Notes: generated by a model not told the origin, from the letters alone. Numbered from the stretch's first letter, positions 33,090 through 42,390 are shown. The stretch is DNA of 64,000 nucleotides from Parasedimentitalea maritima (GCF_005771405.1 NZ_VAUA01000001.1:372001-436000); one strand, 5' to 3'. A program made the numbers and translations.

Positions 33090-34526
33090 GTGAGCGATTC
33101 CAATCCAGCCCCCAGCCTATATCAAGCTAGGGAGCCAATCTTTCCGAAACGGGTGTCGGGCCCTTTCCGCAATCTTAAGTGGATTATTATGGCCGTGACG
33201 CTGGGGATCTATTACTTGACCCCCTGGATCCGTTGGGATCGCGGACCAAGCCTTCCGGATCAAGCGGTGCTGCTGGATTTGGCCAACCGGCGCTTTTACT
33301 TTTTCTGGATCGAAATCTGGCCGCACGAATTTTATTTCGTCGCGGGTCTGTTGATTATGGCTGGTTTGGGATTGTTTCTGTTCACCTCGGCTTTGGGTCG
33401 GGTTTGGTGTGGCTATGCCTGCCCGCAGACAGTTTGGACCGATCTCTATATACTGGTGGAGCGCTGGATAGAGGGCGACCGCAATGCCCGCCTGCGCCTG
33501 CATCACCAGAAGAAACTGGACTTTCGCAAGGTGCGGTTGCGACTAACCAAATGGATAAGCTGGTTGTTGATTGGTTTGGCCACCGGCGGGGCTTGGGTGT
33601 TCTATTTTGCAGATGCGCCAACGTTGTTGGTTGATCTGATGACCGGCAATGCGCATCCAATCGCATATACCACGATGGCGGTTTTGACACTTACGACGTT
33701 CTTCTTTGGTGGCTTCGCCCGCGAACAAATCTGTATTTATGCCTGTCCATGGCCGCGCATCCAGGCGGCGATGATGGACGAGGACACACTGGTCGTTGGC
33801 TATCGTGAGTGGCGCGGCGAACCGCGTGGCAAGCTGCGCAAAAGTACAGATCAGACCGCAGAACCGCAGGGCGACTGCATTGACTGCATGGCCTGTGTCA
33901 ATGTGTGTCCTGTGGGGATCGATATCCGCGACGGTCAGCAGATGGAATGTATCACCTGTGCCCTGTGTATCGACGCCTGTGACGACATGATGGCCAAAAT
34001 CGGCAAGCCACGTGGATTGATCGACTATATGGCGGTCAGCGATGAAACTGATGGTCGGGTTGGTCAGGAGCCTCGCAATATCTGGAAGCACATCCTGCGA
34101 CCGCGCACCATCATGTATTCCGTGATGTGGTTGCTGGTCGGGTTTGGATTGGTGTTTGCCTTGTTCATTCGTCCAGACATCGAACTGACGGTCGCGCCAG
34201 TGCGTAACCCGACATATGTCGTGTTGTCGGATGGCTCGGTCCGGAATACTTATGATGTACGCCTGCGCAACAAGCATGGTGAAGAGCGTCAGTTCCAGCT
34301 ATCCGTTACAGGCGACGCGACTTTGCGGGTACAGTTGGAAGGCACGCCTTATGCGTCGGTCCCGGTCCCTGCAAATGCCGCGCATCTGCAACGCGTCTAT
34401 GTGATCAGTCCAAAAGGGACAGTGCCATCGACCAGTAATGCGATCCCGTTCCGGATTTGGGTCGAGGACAATGCCAATGGTGAGCGCGCTTATCGCGATA
34501 CCACCTTTAACGGTAAGGAAAACTGA
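33090..34526 (+). CDS. ccoG: Cytochrome c oxidase accessory protein CcoG (FixG/RdxA)
   Basis: 478 residues with about five membrane helices and two 4Fe-4S motifs: CIDCMACVNVCPVG and CITCALCIDACDDMM. An N-terminal cysteine motif CGYACPQTVW and CIYACPWPR match CcoG/RdxA. It reduces copper for assembly of the CuB centre of cbb3 oxidase. The C-terminal region is an Ig-like periplasmic domain. It starts at GTG 33090 with GGAG upstream and is followed immediately by ccoH. Confidence 0.96.
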   Translation: MSDSNPAPSLYQAREPIFPKRVSGPFRNLKWIIMAVTLGIYYLTPWIRWDRGPSLPDQAVLLDLANRRFYFFWIEIWPHEFYFVAGLLIMAGLGLFLFTSALGRVWCGYACPQTVWTDLYILVERWIEGDRNARLRLHHQKKLDFRKVRLRLTKWISWLLIGLATGGAWVFYFADAPTLLVDLMTGNAHPIAYTTMAVLTLTTFFFGGFAREQICIYACPWPRIQAAMMDEDTLVVGYREWRGEPRGKLRKSTDQTAEPQGDCIDCMACVNVCPVGIDIRDGQQMECITCALCIDACDDMMAKIGKPRGLIDYMAVSDETDGRVGQEPRNIWKHILRPRTIMYSVMWLLVGFGLVFALFIRPDIELTVAPVRNPTYVVLSDGSVRNTYDVRLRNKHGEERQFQLSVTGDATLRVQLEGTPYASVPVPANAAHLQRVYVISPKGTVPSTSNAIPFRIWVEDNANGERAYRDTTFNGKEN

Positions 34527-34529
34527 GTG

Positions 34530-35000
34530 ATGACGACGCCTAAACCTCAACGTGAATTCACCGGCAAACATGCTCTGATGGTTTTTGGAGGTGCTTTTGC
34601 AGTGATAATCGGGGTCAACATCACGCTGGCTGTGAACGCGGTCAGAACCTTTCCGGGGCTGGAGGTGGGTAATTCATATGTTGCCAGCCAGGAATTTGAT
34701 CTCCGTCGAACAGCCCAGCAGGCGCTGGGCTGGTCTGTCTATGCTTCAGCCACAGATGATCTGGTCAAGCTGGAGATCACTGATGTGCAAGGCAATCCAG
34801 TTGAGGTGGTCAAGCTGAGCGCGACTTTGGGCCGGGCTACCCATGTAAAGGATGATCAGAACCCGGACTTCCAATTTGACGGCAAGGCCTATGTGGCTCC
34901 GGTTCAACTGGGGGCAGGAAACTGGAACATTCGCATGGTGGCACGTGCCAAAAACGGGACCGAGTTTACCCAGCGGGTTGTCCTGCATGTGAAAGGGTAA
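34530..35000 (+). CDS. ccoH: Cbb3 oxidase assembly protein CcoH/FixH
   Basis: 156 residues. One N-terminal membrane helix (HALMVFGGAFAVIIGVNITLAVNAV) is followed by a periplasmic beta domain with FPGLEVGNSYVASQEFD, the FixH signature. It is needed for stable assembly of cbb3 oxidase. ATG 34530 is preferred over GTG 34527; both sit on the ccoG stop region, indicating translational coupling. Confidence 0.93.
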   Translation: MTTPKPQREFTGKHALMVFGGAFAVIIGVNITLAVNAVRTFPGLEVGNSYVASQEFDLRRTAQQALGWSVYASATDDLVKLEITDVQGNPVEVVKLSATLGRATHVKDDQNPDFQFDGKAYVAPVQLGAGNWNIRMVARAKNGTEFTQRVVLHVKG

Positions 35001-35006
35001 GTCACG

Positions 35007-37184
35007 ATGACGGCTCAAATCCGCCCCTCTGCGGCGGCCTGCCCGGGCTGCCTGGCGGTTCCGCGAGATGCAGTTGACGAGGCACCCACATCGTCACGGC
35101 TGGCGCTGTCACTCCCCGGTATTCACTGCCAAGCCTGCATTTCTGCTGTGGAACGGGGTTTGAATGCTACGCCCGGAGTAACTTCGGCGCGGGTCAACCT
35201 GACCTTGAAGCGGGCAATGATTGAAGCTGAGCCTGACGTGCGCGCCGCCGACCTAATCCCGGTGTTGGGTGATTTGGGCTATGAGGCACATGAGCTGGAT
35301 CTCGGCACGTTAACGGCAACCCAGGGTGACAAGGCAGGCCGTGATTTGCTGATGCGGTTGGCCGTTGCCGGTTTTGCCTCGATGAATGTAATGTTGCTAT
35401 CGGTCTCTGTCTGGGCCGGGGCGACGGATGCCACCCGTGACATGTTCCATTGGATATCTGCTGCGATCACCCTGCCGACCATTGCATTCTCCGCGCAACC
35501 CTTTTTCAAAAGCGCCTGGAGTGCCTTGCGGGTGCGTCGGCTGAATATGGATGTGCCAATTGTGCTGGCGCTGGTGTTGGCATTGGTCACTTCGCTGTGG
35601 GAGACTACGCTGTCGGGGGAGCACGCCTATTTCGATGCGGCCCTGACCCTGACCTTTTTCTTGCTGGCCGGGCGCTATCTGGACTTTCGCACCCGCGCTG
35701 TGGCGCGATCTGCCGCCGAAGAACTGGCGGCGTTGGAGGTTCCCCGTGCCATTCGCCTGAGTGATGGTGTTGAAAGTGAAGTTTCTGTTGGTGAACTGTC
35801 GATTGGTGATCTGATCCTGGTCCGCCCTGGTGGCCGTATGCCTGTAGATGGTGAGGTGGTTTCGGGACAATCTGAGCTGGATCGTTCGCTGCTGACCGGG
35901 GAAACCTTGCCGGTGTTTGCTGAGCAGGGGCAGGGGGTTTCGGCAGGTGAGGTCAACCTGACCGGGCCGTTGACCATTCGGGTCACGGCAGTGGGTGAAG
36001 ATACATCACTCCACCGGATGGGCGATTTGGTGGCGATCGCTGAGAGCGGCCGGTCGCGCTATACCTCTTTGGCTGATAATGCAGCGAAACTGTATGCGCC
36101 AGGGGTGCATATCCTGTCGGCGCTTAGCTTTGCTGGCTGGTATCTGTACACTTGGGATCTGCGCACGGCGCTGAACATTGCTGCGGCGGTGCTGATCATC
36201 ACTTGCCCCTGTGCGCTGGGGCTGGCGGTGCCTGCGGTGACCACAGCGGCCTCGGGGCGGTTGTTTCGCAAGGGAATGCTAATCAAACATGCCACTGCAC
36301 TGGAACGTTTGGCACAGGTGGACACAGTGGTGTTCGATAAAACCGGTACGCTGACAGCCGGCACTCCGCAATTGACCAATCTGGCAGATTTCACGCGAGC
36401 CGATCTGGAGATTGCGCTGGCTCTGGCCGAAGCATCGGCGCATCCGCTGTCAAAGTCTCTGGCGCAGGCTGCAGGTGAGGCGGGTGTGACTGCCGCAGCG
36501 GTCAGCGATATTCACGAGGTGCCAGGCTATGGCACTGAAGGTTCGTTTCGTGGCTCTCGCGTTCGTTTGGGCCGCGCGGCTTGGGTTGGGGCGCAGCAGA
36601 GCGATGTAACTGCGGCGTGGCTGGATATCGGTGATGAAAACCCGCGCGGCTTCCTGTTTACCGATGCGTTGCGTCCCGGAGCGGAAGCGGCAGTACAGGC
36701 TCTGCTGGACGCTGGTAAACAGGTTCAACTGGTGTCGGGTGATTCTAAAAGGGCTGTTCAGATTTTAGCGGCGCGTTTGGGGATTACCAATTGGGTTGGT
36801 GAAGCTCTGCCGGAAGATAAAGTCGAGCGGATCAAGGTATTGTCCGAGCAAGGCCACAAGGTGCTGATGGTTGGTGACGGTCTGAACGATACCGCTGCGT
36901 TAGCGGCTGCGCATGTGTCGATCTCACCTGCCTCGGCATTGGACGCTGCGCGCGTTGCGTCGGACATAGTGCTGTTGGGCCAGGATCTGACCCCGATAGC
37001 AGAGGCCTGTGATGTTGCACACCGTGCCACCAAGCGCATTCGTGAAAACTTCCGCTTGGCCACCTTGTATAACGTGATTGCAGTGCCGCTGGCGGTGGCA
37101 GGCTTGGCAACGCCGCTGATCGCCGCCTTGGCGATGTCGACCTCATCAATTACAGTGTCCCTGAATGCCCTTCGGTTGAGGTAA
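35007..37184 (+). CDS. ccoI: Cu+-translocating P1B-type ATPase CcoI/FixI
   Basis: 725 residues. It exports copper for cbb3 assembly. It begins with an N-terminal CPGC and a heavy-metal-associated domain with CQAC (GIHCQACISAVERGL). The transmembrane ion motif is CPCALGLAVPAVTT, the phosphorylation site DKTGTLTAGTP, the SAHPLSKSLA motif of P1B pumps, and the hinge VGDGLNDTAAL. Eight membrane helices are expected. It is part of the compact ccoGHIS operon, four bases before ccoS. Confidence 0.96.
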   Translation: MTAQIRPSAAACPGCLAVPRDAVDEAPTSSRLALSLPGIHCQACISAVERGLNATPGVTSARVNLTLKRAMIEAEPDVRAADLIPVLGDLGYEAHELDLGTLTATQGDKAGRDLLMRLAVAGFASMNVMLLSVSVWAGATDATRDMFHWISAAITLPTIAFSAQPFFKSAWSALRVRRLNMDVPIVLALVLALVTSLWETTLSGEHAYFDAALTLTFFLLAGRYLDFRTRAVARSAAEELAALEVPRAIRLSDGVESEVSVGELSIGDLILVRPGGRMPVDGEVVSGQSELDRSLLTGETLPVFAEQGQGVSAGEVNLTGPLTIRVTAVGEDTSLHRMGDLVAIAESGRSRYTSLADNAAKLYAPGVHILSALSFAGWYLYTWDLRTALNIAAAVLIITCPCALGLAVPAVTTAASGRLFRKGMLIKHATALERLAQVDTVVFDKTGTLTAGTPQLTNLADFTRADLEIALALAEASAHPLSKSLAQAAGEAGVTAAAVSDIHEVPGYGTEGSFRGSRVRLGRAAWVGAQQSDVTAAWLDIGDENPRGFLFTDALRPGAEAAVQALLDAGKQVQLVSGDSKRAVQILAARLGITNWVGEALPEDKVERIKVLSEQGHKVLMVGDGLNDTAALAAAHVSISPASALDAARVASDIVLLGQDLTPIAEACDVAHRATKRIRENFRLATLYNVIAVPLAVAGLATPLIAALAMSTSSITVSLNALRLR

Positions 37185-37188
37185 GCAC

Positions 37189-37347
37189 ATGCAAGTTTTG
37201 TTTTATTTGATACCGATTTCGCTGATTCTGGGGGGGCTGGGGTTGCTTGGTTTTCTATATACCGTGCGCAGTAATCAATATGATGATCCGGAAGGTGATT
37301 CACAAAGGATACTCAGTGATGAATGGGATGATCATCCCAAGCCTTGA
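37189..37347 (+). CDS. ccoS: Cbb3-type cytochrome oxidase assembly protein CcoS
   Basis: 52 residues. A single membrane helix (MQVLFYLIPISLILGGLGLL) is followed by the conserved cytosolic tail TVRSNQYDDPEGDSQRIL, the defining CcoS motif. CcoS is required for insertion of the cofactors into CcoN. It starts five bases after ccoI and completes ccoGHIS. The tail is longer than average but normal for this group. Confidence 0.93.
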   Translation: MQVLFYLIPISLILGGLGLLGFLYTVRSNQYDDPEGDSQRILSDEWDDHPKP

Positions 37348-37849
37348 GCCTTTTTGAGGCATCACAGGTGCGTGCAAGCACACACCCTACACGGTCAGAT
37401 GCGAAGGATGAATATGGCCAGTCGGCACTCTTCTCGACGAGACCAAGTTTGACCGGAGCAGTATGGCAAAGGTCCATATGTTGCCAATAGTCCTGCGGGT
37501 TACGGATGTGATGTTCCCAGAACCGACGTTGCCAGATACCGCGTTCGCGTCGCGCCAGTTGGCTTGCGCTGGTGATCTGGCGCGGTACAGCACGTGAAAA
37601 CCGGGTTTTGATCTGGCGCCAGCGTGTCGAGAAATCGCAGTCCCCGGCGGGCAATGTCCAGATGCATCGCATGTGATCAGGTAGCACCACCCAGGCATCA
37701 ACATGGAAAGGGCGCTGGCGACGGGTCAGGCCAACAGCGGCGCGCAGGGCGTCAATTTCGTCAATCAAAAGAGTTGAACCGCGCTGCGCCAGGCAAACTA
37801 CGAAATAGATTGTGGCGCTGGGCGCGCGAGGGCGCAGATACCGGGACAT
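37313..37849 (-). pseudogene. Degenerate REP-associated tyrosine transposase (RAYT)
   Basis: 178 codons from ATG 37849, starting MSRYLRPRAPSATIYFVVCL. It is the Y1 HUH transposase-like family that spreads REP hairpins. The family motifs PFHVDAWVVLPDH, GIWQRRFWEHHIR and KSADWPYSSF are clear. The catalytic HUH pair is HMR instead of HMH, and the region that normally holds the catalytic tyrosine (a DYIHFNPVKHG-like sequence) reads DLCHTAPVKLG, so both key residues appear lost. After PYSSF the frame runs through a REP copy and into ccoS, so the C-terminus is not native. It is flanked by inverted REP hairpins, the usual arrangement. I treat it as a decayed element. Confidence 0.75.
37367..37390 (-). 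repeat. REP hairpin 3' of the RAYT
   Basis: On the minus strand GTAG plus stem GGTGTGTGC-TT-GCACGCACC, identical over 24 bases to the copy at 25183-25206. It is in inverted orientation to the REP on the other side of the RAYT gene. Confidence 0.88.
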
Positions 37850-37891
37850 ACCCCAGCATCCGCCAACATGGTTAACAACCTCTGAATCTGT

Positions 37892-37915
37892 GTAGGGTGC
37901 GTGCTTGCACGCACC
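37892..37915 (+). repeat. REP hairpin 5' of the RAYT
   Basis: GTAG followed by the perfect stem GGTGCGTGC-TT-GCACGCACC. It lies between the RAYT start (37849) and the end of the D,D-carboxypeptidase gene (37930). Confidence 0.88.
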
Positions 37916-37929
37916 GCGATTGTGTGTGG

Positions 37930-39507
37930 TCAGGACGGTCCGATGGGAGTGCAGGCCACGTTGCGGGCGCTGAGGCGGCGGCAAGCCAGATCTGCGCCTT
38001 CCTGCGTCATACCGAGGAAGTTTGCTTCAAACCCACGATTAGACTGAGCCACCTTGCGCAGGCTGCCATCCAGCGTCTCCATTTCAGCCAATGCAGTTCG
38101 TAGAAGTACTTTTTCTGCCTGATACCGCGTGTTGAAACGACCAACGTTAATGCCCCAGTGACGTCCTCCTGATGTGGACAGACGGGTCACAACAACTGGA
38201 TCCGCCGCTGCAACCGGAGTTGTCCTTAGGTTGGCGGGGCGCGCTGTAGGTCGCAGTCCGGTATAAACCGCAGGCTGTGGTGCCGCGGCCACCGCTGCAA
38301 CAACCTGTTCTGCGTCTGTTTCAGTCAGTGTGGCTGTTTCGATCTGGAGTGCTTCTGCCAAAGCTTCGGTTACCGGGTTTTCTTCCGCTTCAGCCAGTGC
38401 GGCCTGAATGCTTGTACGCAGCAAGTTCTGATCTGCTTCAGCCGGACTTGCAGCTGCAGGATCTGCGCTGGGCTCCGGAGGGATTTCGGCCTCGGCCAGG
38501 CGTAGAACGGTTTCGTCACTGGCGGCCGCAGGGCGGGTTTTGGGGCGTAGGCTGGTGGTGACTAGCCCGTTGGGTCTGACGGTCTTGCCAGAACCGGCTG
38601 CACTGGCGACGACGGGGGCTTCGATATTGCCGACATATTGCGGCAGGCCGGGGCGGCGCAATCGTGCCTGCGACGGTGCCCTGCGAAACCCTAGATCAAG
38701 AAGATCGGCGACTTTGGCATTGCGTGAGGCGGTGGATTTGCCGCCAAACACTGTTGCAATGATGCGTTCATTGCCGCGCTTGGCGGAGGCGACCAAGTTA
38801 AACCCAGCAGCATTGGTATAGCCGGTTTTGATGCCATCGGCGCCACGGTAGGCTGCCAGTAAGCGTCGATTGGTATTGTTCACCTGCTTTACTCCGGCAT
38901 CAGTCGAACGGCGAGAGAACAGGTTATAGTATTCGGGGTAGTCATACAGAATATGCCGTCCCAGCGTTGTCATGTCACGGGCGGTCGACATGTGCCCGGA
39001 TTGGGTCAACCCATGGGCATTACGAAAGGTGGTACGTGTCATACCCAGTGATTTTGCGGTGCGGGTCATGCGGCGGGCAAAAGCAGCCTCGGACCCCGAA
39101 ATGGCTTCGCCCAGTGCGGTGGCGGCATCATTTGCGGATTTTACGGCTGCCGCGCGGATGAGATAGCGCAATGCGATTGTCTGACCGGTACGCAAGCCCA
39201 GTTTTGAAGGGGGTTCAGACGCGGCGTTGCGACTGATCTTGACCTTGGTGTCCAAAGATATTTCACCGTTCCGCACCGCTTCAAAAACGATATAGAGCGT
39301 CATCATTTTGGTCAGGGATGCAGGGTGAAGGCGGGTATCAGCGTTGCGAGAGTGTAGTACCTCGCCAGTGCGTGCGTCCATCACCAATGCCGCATATGGG
39401 GCGGTACTGGCTGCCATCGGCACCAGAATACACAGCCAGAAAGCTGTCAGAATACCCAAGCCCAAACGGGCCGGAAAGATGCACCGAACCTGCGCGAATT
39501 TTGCCAT
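37930..39507 (-). CDS. D-alanyl-D-alanine carboxypeptidase with C-terminal SPOR domain
   Basis: 525 residues, periplasmic penicillin-binding protein of the DacA/S11 type that trims peptidoglycan stem peptides. An N-terminal signal (LGLGILTAFWLCILVPMAAS) is followed by the three active-site motifs: SLTK (Ser64, Lys67), SAN (Ser124) and KTG in GADGIKTGYTNAAG. A long Ala/Glu/Pro-rich linker leads to a C-terminal SPOR domain (HWGINVGRFNTRYQAEKVLL), which binds denuded septal peptidoglycan, pointing to a role at the division site. Confidence 0.94.
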   Translation of the reverse strand: MAKFAQVRCIFPARLGLGILTAFWLCILVPMAASTAPYAALVMDARTGEVLHSRNADTRLHPASLTKMMTLYIVFEAVRNGEISLDTKVKISRNAASEPPSKLGLRTGQTIALRYLIRAAAVKSANDAATALGEAISGSEAAFARRMTRTAKSLGMTRTTFRNAHGLTQSGHMSTARDMTTLGRHILYDYPEYYNLFSRRSTDAGVKQVNNTNRRLLAAYRGADGIKTGYTNAAGFNLVASAKRGNERIIATVFGGKSTASRNAKVADLLDLGFRRAPSQARLRRPGLPQYVGNIEAPVVASAAGSGKTVRPNGLVTTSLRPKTRPAAASDETVLRLAEAEIPPEPSADPAAASPAEADQNLLRTSIQAALAEAEENPVTEALAEALQIETATLTETDAEQVVAAVAAAPQPAVYTGLRPTARPANLRTTPVAAADPVVVTRLSTSGGRHWGINVGRFNTRYQAEKVLLRTALAEMETLDGSLRKVAQSNRGFEANFLGMTQEGADLACRRLSARNVACTPIGPS

Positions 39508-39754
39508 GTCTGCCTCATGCCGCCGGTTGTCCGGCTGACTTTTTTACCTAACGCAAAGCTAGCACAAAGGGGCTTCGGAAGAAACTAATGCTTTTTGGGG
39601 GCTGGTGCGGAGAATGCTTGAGTAGGCAATATCTGGTGGGTGATAACCAATGTGCCCGCTACATGGGGGAAGCATTAAATAAGTGTTACCGCAGTTTTGG
39701 GCATTTTACCGCCCAACTGGTGTTTCTGTGCCACAAGAATCACGCTCCCCATTC

Positions 39755-40081
39755 TCAGGGGCGGTGGCTACCCGTGACATAAAACGGGGTAATATAGTGC
39801 AGTCCAAGGGAGAACTCGCAGGCCATTGGGATCAGGGCTTTGATGCTGTGTTCCAGATCTGCAAGCAGTGCGTTGGAGAAGGCTGCGTCGCGATGTGGTT
39901 TCGACAACACTGAAACCGAGATATCGATATGTGTGTACTGGTATTCACTGGTGGGGTAGCCACGTCCCTTGCAGTCGCCGGCGCCATCATCGTGTTCTAA
40001 AATGACAGCTTCAATCTTGGTCAGGATCGCCCGAGTATCAATGTCGAGATCTGAGGAGTATTTAACTTCGGCGTGTGGCAT
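39755..40081 (-). CDS. 5-carboxymethyl-2-hydroxymuconate isomerase (HpaF/CHMI-like)
   Basis: 108 residues of the tautomerase superfamily. After removal of the initiator Met the N-terminal proline (MPHAEVKYSSDL) would be the catalytic base. The length and the segment SEYQYTHIDISVSVLSKPHRD fit the CHMI subfamily, which acts in homoprotocatechuate breakdown. No other hpa genes are nearby, so the enzyme stands alone here and its physiological substrate is uncertain. Confidence 0.8.
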   Translation of the reverse strand: MPHAEVKYSSDLDIDTRAILTKIEAVILEHDDGAGDCKGRGYPTSEYQYTHIDISVSVLSKPHRDAAFSNALLADLEHSIKALIPMACEFSLGLHYITPFYVTGSHRP

Positions 40082-40169
40082 TGGGGTCTCCGGCTAGTTT
40101 AGATGTATGATCTGTCCAAAGCGCAGAAAGAAGGGTTGGTCACCTGATGTCAATCTGTCCCTGAGGCTT

Positions 40170-40883
40170 TCATCCAATTTGGTCTACTAGATTGGCCAAT
40201 TCAGATAGATCAACAATTTCCCGATATCGCGGGTCGCCTTCGGGAGCGGATGCCTGTTCTATCTCCCAGGTCAGACCATGCGGCACATAGGTGCCCCAAC
40301 CCCCCGCCGCCAACACAGGCATCACATCTGATCTCATGGAGTTCCCGACCATCATCGCCCGACTTGCGCCGTCACCGTGGCGCTGAAATATCTCATTGTA
40401 TGCTTCAGGTGTCTTCTCCGACACGATTTCAACCGCGGAGAACAGATCACCCAGGCCCGATTGCGCCAGTTTGCGTTCCTGGTCCAGTAGGTCACCTTTG
40501 GTCACCAGGATCACCCGATGACTGCTCGCCACGGCGGTCACTGCGTCACGGGCATGGGGGAGAAGTTCGATCGGAAAAGACAGCATCATCTGCCCTGCTT
40601 CAATCAATTCGTGAATTACACTGGCCGGAACTCGGGCATCAGTGACTTCGATGGCGGTTTCGATCATCGAAAGGGTGAATCCTTTGACGCCATACCCATA
40701 GCGTCCAAGATTGCGTTTTTCGGCAGCCAAAAGCCGTTCGCTCAATAGCTCAGGGTCCATGTCTAAAGGCGTGTGATCTTCCAGCAATTCGCCAAATCTT
40801 TGCTGCGTAATCCGGAAAAAACGCTCGTTGTGCCAAAGGGTATCATCGGCATCAAACCCGATAGTCGTTAAAGTGCGTGCCAT
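40170..40883 (-). CDS. HAD family hydrolase
   Basis: 237 residues. The HAD motifs are I: GFDADDTLW (nucleophile and acid Asp), II: ILVTKG, III: a lysine in SEKTPEAYNEIF, and IV: MVGNSMRSDVMPVLAAGG. The helical cap domain is inserted after motif I. Members are phosphatases of varied substrates; none can be assigned. It diverges from clpS. Confidence 0.88.
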   Translation of the reverse strand: MARTLTTIGFDADDTLWHNERFFRITQQRFGELLEDHTPLDMDPELLSERLLAAEKRNLGRYGYGVKGFTLSMIETAIEVTDARVPASVIHELIEAGQMMLSFPIELLPHARDAVTAVASSHRVILVTKGDLLDQERKLAQSGLGDLFSAVEIVSEKTPEAYNEIFQRHGDGASRAMMVGNSMRSDVMPVLAAGGWGTYVPHGLTWEIEQASAPEGDPRYREIVDLSELANLVDQIG

Positions 40884-40972
40884 TGTATTGCTCGCTTTCT
40901 CTTTTCCTCGCTGAGATAGAGGCTATATAAGCCAGTGAAGAATTCCCATGCCTGACCCGGATTGAACCGCTA

Positions 40973-41314
40973 ATGACACTGCTGCCCCATATCATGTCAG
41001 ACCAGTCGGATGACTCTACAGATACCGGAGTCCTCACCAAGACCAAACCAAAGACCCAACGCCCTCCACGATATAAGGTGTTGTTGCTGAATGACGACTA
41101 TACGCCGATGGAATTTGTGGTGATGGTCCTGGAGCGTTTCTTTGGCATGACCCATGCCGAGGCGTTTGAAATCATGCTGATCGTCCACAAAAAAGGCCTG
41201 GCAGTGGTTGGGGTTTACAGCCATGAAATTGCCGAAACCAAAGTTGGTCAAGTGATGGATTTTGCGCGCCGGCAGCAGCATCCGCTGCAATGCACCATGG
41301 AAAAAGAAGAATAA
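40973..41314 (+). CDS. clpS: ATP-dependent Clp protease adaptor ClpS
   Basis: 113 residues. ClpS delivers N-degron substrates to ClpAP. The core runs from [17 protein letters not shown], with the DD of the N-end-rule pocket, through [17 protein letters not shown] to [20 protein letters not shown] flexible N-terminal extension of about 30 residues precedes it. The exact start is uncertain (ATG 40973 or ATG 40994). Confidence 0.95.
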   Translation: MTLLPHIMSDQSDDSTDTGVLTKTKPKTQRPPRYKVLLLNDDYTPMEFVVMVLERFFGMTHAEAFEIMLIVHKKGLAVVGVYSHEIAETKVGQVMDFARRQQHPLQCTMEKEE

Positions 41315-41326
41315 GAGGCTCCCCTG

Positions 41327-42322
41327 ATGTCCATCCGTCTTTCCCTGGCAATCGAGTCAGGTGGCTTTGCCGTGCCAGAAAGTGGCAAGATCGCAATGTT
41401 CCATCCGCGCGATGAACACGACCTGTCGGTGCTACCACGCGAACAGGTTCTGGTGGTGCAGCCTATGCGCCCGGATCACGATATTTTTGTCGCCCGTGGT
41501 TACGACTGTGTTGCTGCCCTGGAAGCTGACACAGAAATCGCAGCTGCGATCGTATTCTTGCCTCGGGCTAAGGCACTGGCACGCCATTTGATTGCGCAGG
41601 CCGTGGCCTTAAGTTCTGGTCCGGTATTGATCGATGGAGCCAAAACTGATGGCATAGATTCGGTGCTCAAAGCAGCGCGCAAGCTGACCGAACCGTCTTC
41701 TCCGATCTCAAAGGCACATGGCAAAGTGTTCTGGGTCGAGGCTGATGGGCAGGTTTTTGCCGATTGGCGCGTTGATGAATTTGCCAGCGTCGATGGCTAT
41801 GCCACCGCTCCGGGTGTGTTTTCGGCGGATGGTATTGATCCCGCCTCTCGTTTGCTGGCCGAAGCGCTGCCGACAAAGCTTGGCCGCAATCTGGCGGATC
41901 TTGGTGCTGGCTGGGGATATCTCTCAGCGCAACTGCTGCAACGTGATGATGTCATCGAAAAACTGCATTTGATAGAGGCGGACCACACATCACTGGCCTG
42001 TGCCCAGCGTAACGTCAGCGACCCGCGCGCTGAATTTCATTGGGCCGACGCGCGTCAGTGGAAGCCACCGCATCTGTTGGATGGCGTGATCATGAACCCG
42101 CCATTTCATACTGGCCGCAGCGCCGAGCCCTCACTTGGGCAGGCTTTCATTGCCACCGCTGCGCGGGTGTTGTCGCCCTCGGGGAGCCTGTGGCTGGTGG
42201 CAAACCGGCACCTGCCTTACGAGACTATCCTTGGGGAGCTATTTGTGCAGGTCTCGGAAATTGCGGGGGATAACCGTTTCAAGGTGTTGCATGCCTTTCG
42301 GCCAAAACGTCAACGCCGGTAG
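41327..42322 (+). CDS. Class I SAM-dependent methyltransferase, RsmC/RlmG-like
   Basis: 331 residues. It has two methyltransferase-like domains: an N-terminal domain without obvious SAM motifs, and a C-terminal catalytic one with GAGWGYLS and the NPPFHTG motif found in N2-guanine methylases of rRNA (RsmC family), plus SGSLWLVANRHLPYE. Modification of 16S rRNA guanine 1207 is the closest known role. It follows clpS by 12 bases and probably shares its transcript. Confidence 0.85.
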   Translation: MSIRLSLAIESGGFAVPESGKIAMFHPRDEHDLSVLPREQVLVVQPMRPDHDIFVARGYDCVAALEADTEIAAAIVFLPRAKALARHLIAQAVALSSGPVLIDGAKTDGIDSVLKAARKLTEPSSPISKAHGKVFWVEADGQVFADWRVDEFASVDGYATAPGVFSADGIDPASRLLAEALPTKLGRNLADLGAGWGYLSAQLLQRDDVIEKLHLIEADHTSLACAQRNVSDPRAEFHWADARQWKPPHLLDGVIMNPPFHTGRSAEPSLGQAFIATAARVLSPSGSLWLVANRHLPYETILGELFVQVSEIAGDNRFKVLHAFRPKRQRR

Positions 42323-42390
42323 CGCGGCGGTTTCCAAGCTGACAAATGCGGTCTAACCTGCCGCCTGAATGATCCTGACGGAGGCTGTAT

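Noticed and set aside
10923-37915. Repeated hairpins considered as a CRISPR array or IS ends
   Set aside because: Copies are dispersed over 27 kb without regular spacers, and the GTAG-plus-palindrome form with a RAYT nearby fits REP elements better.
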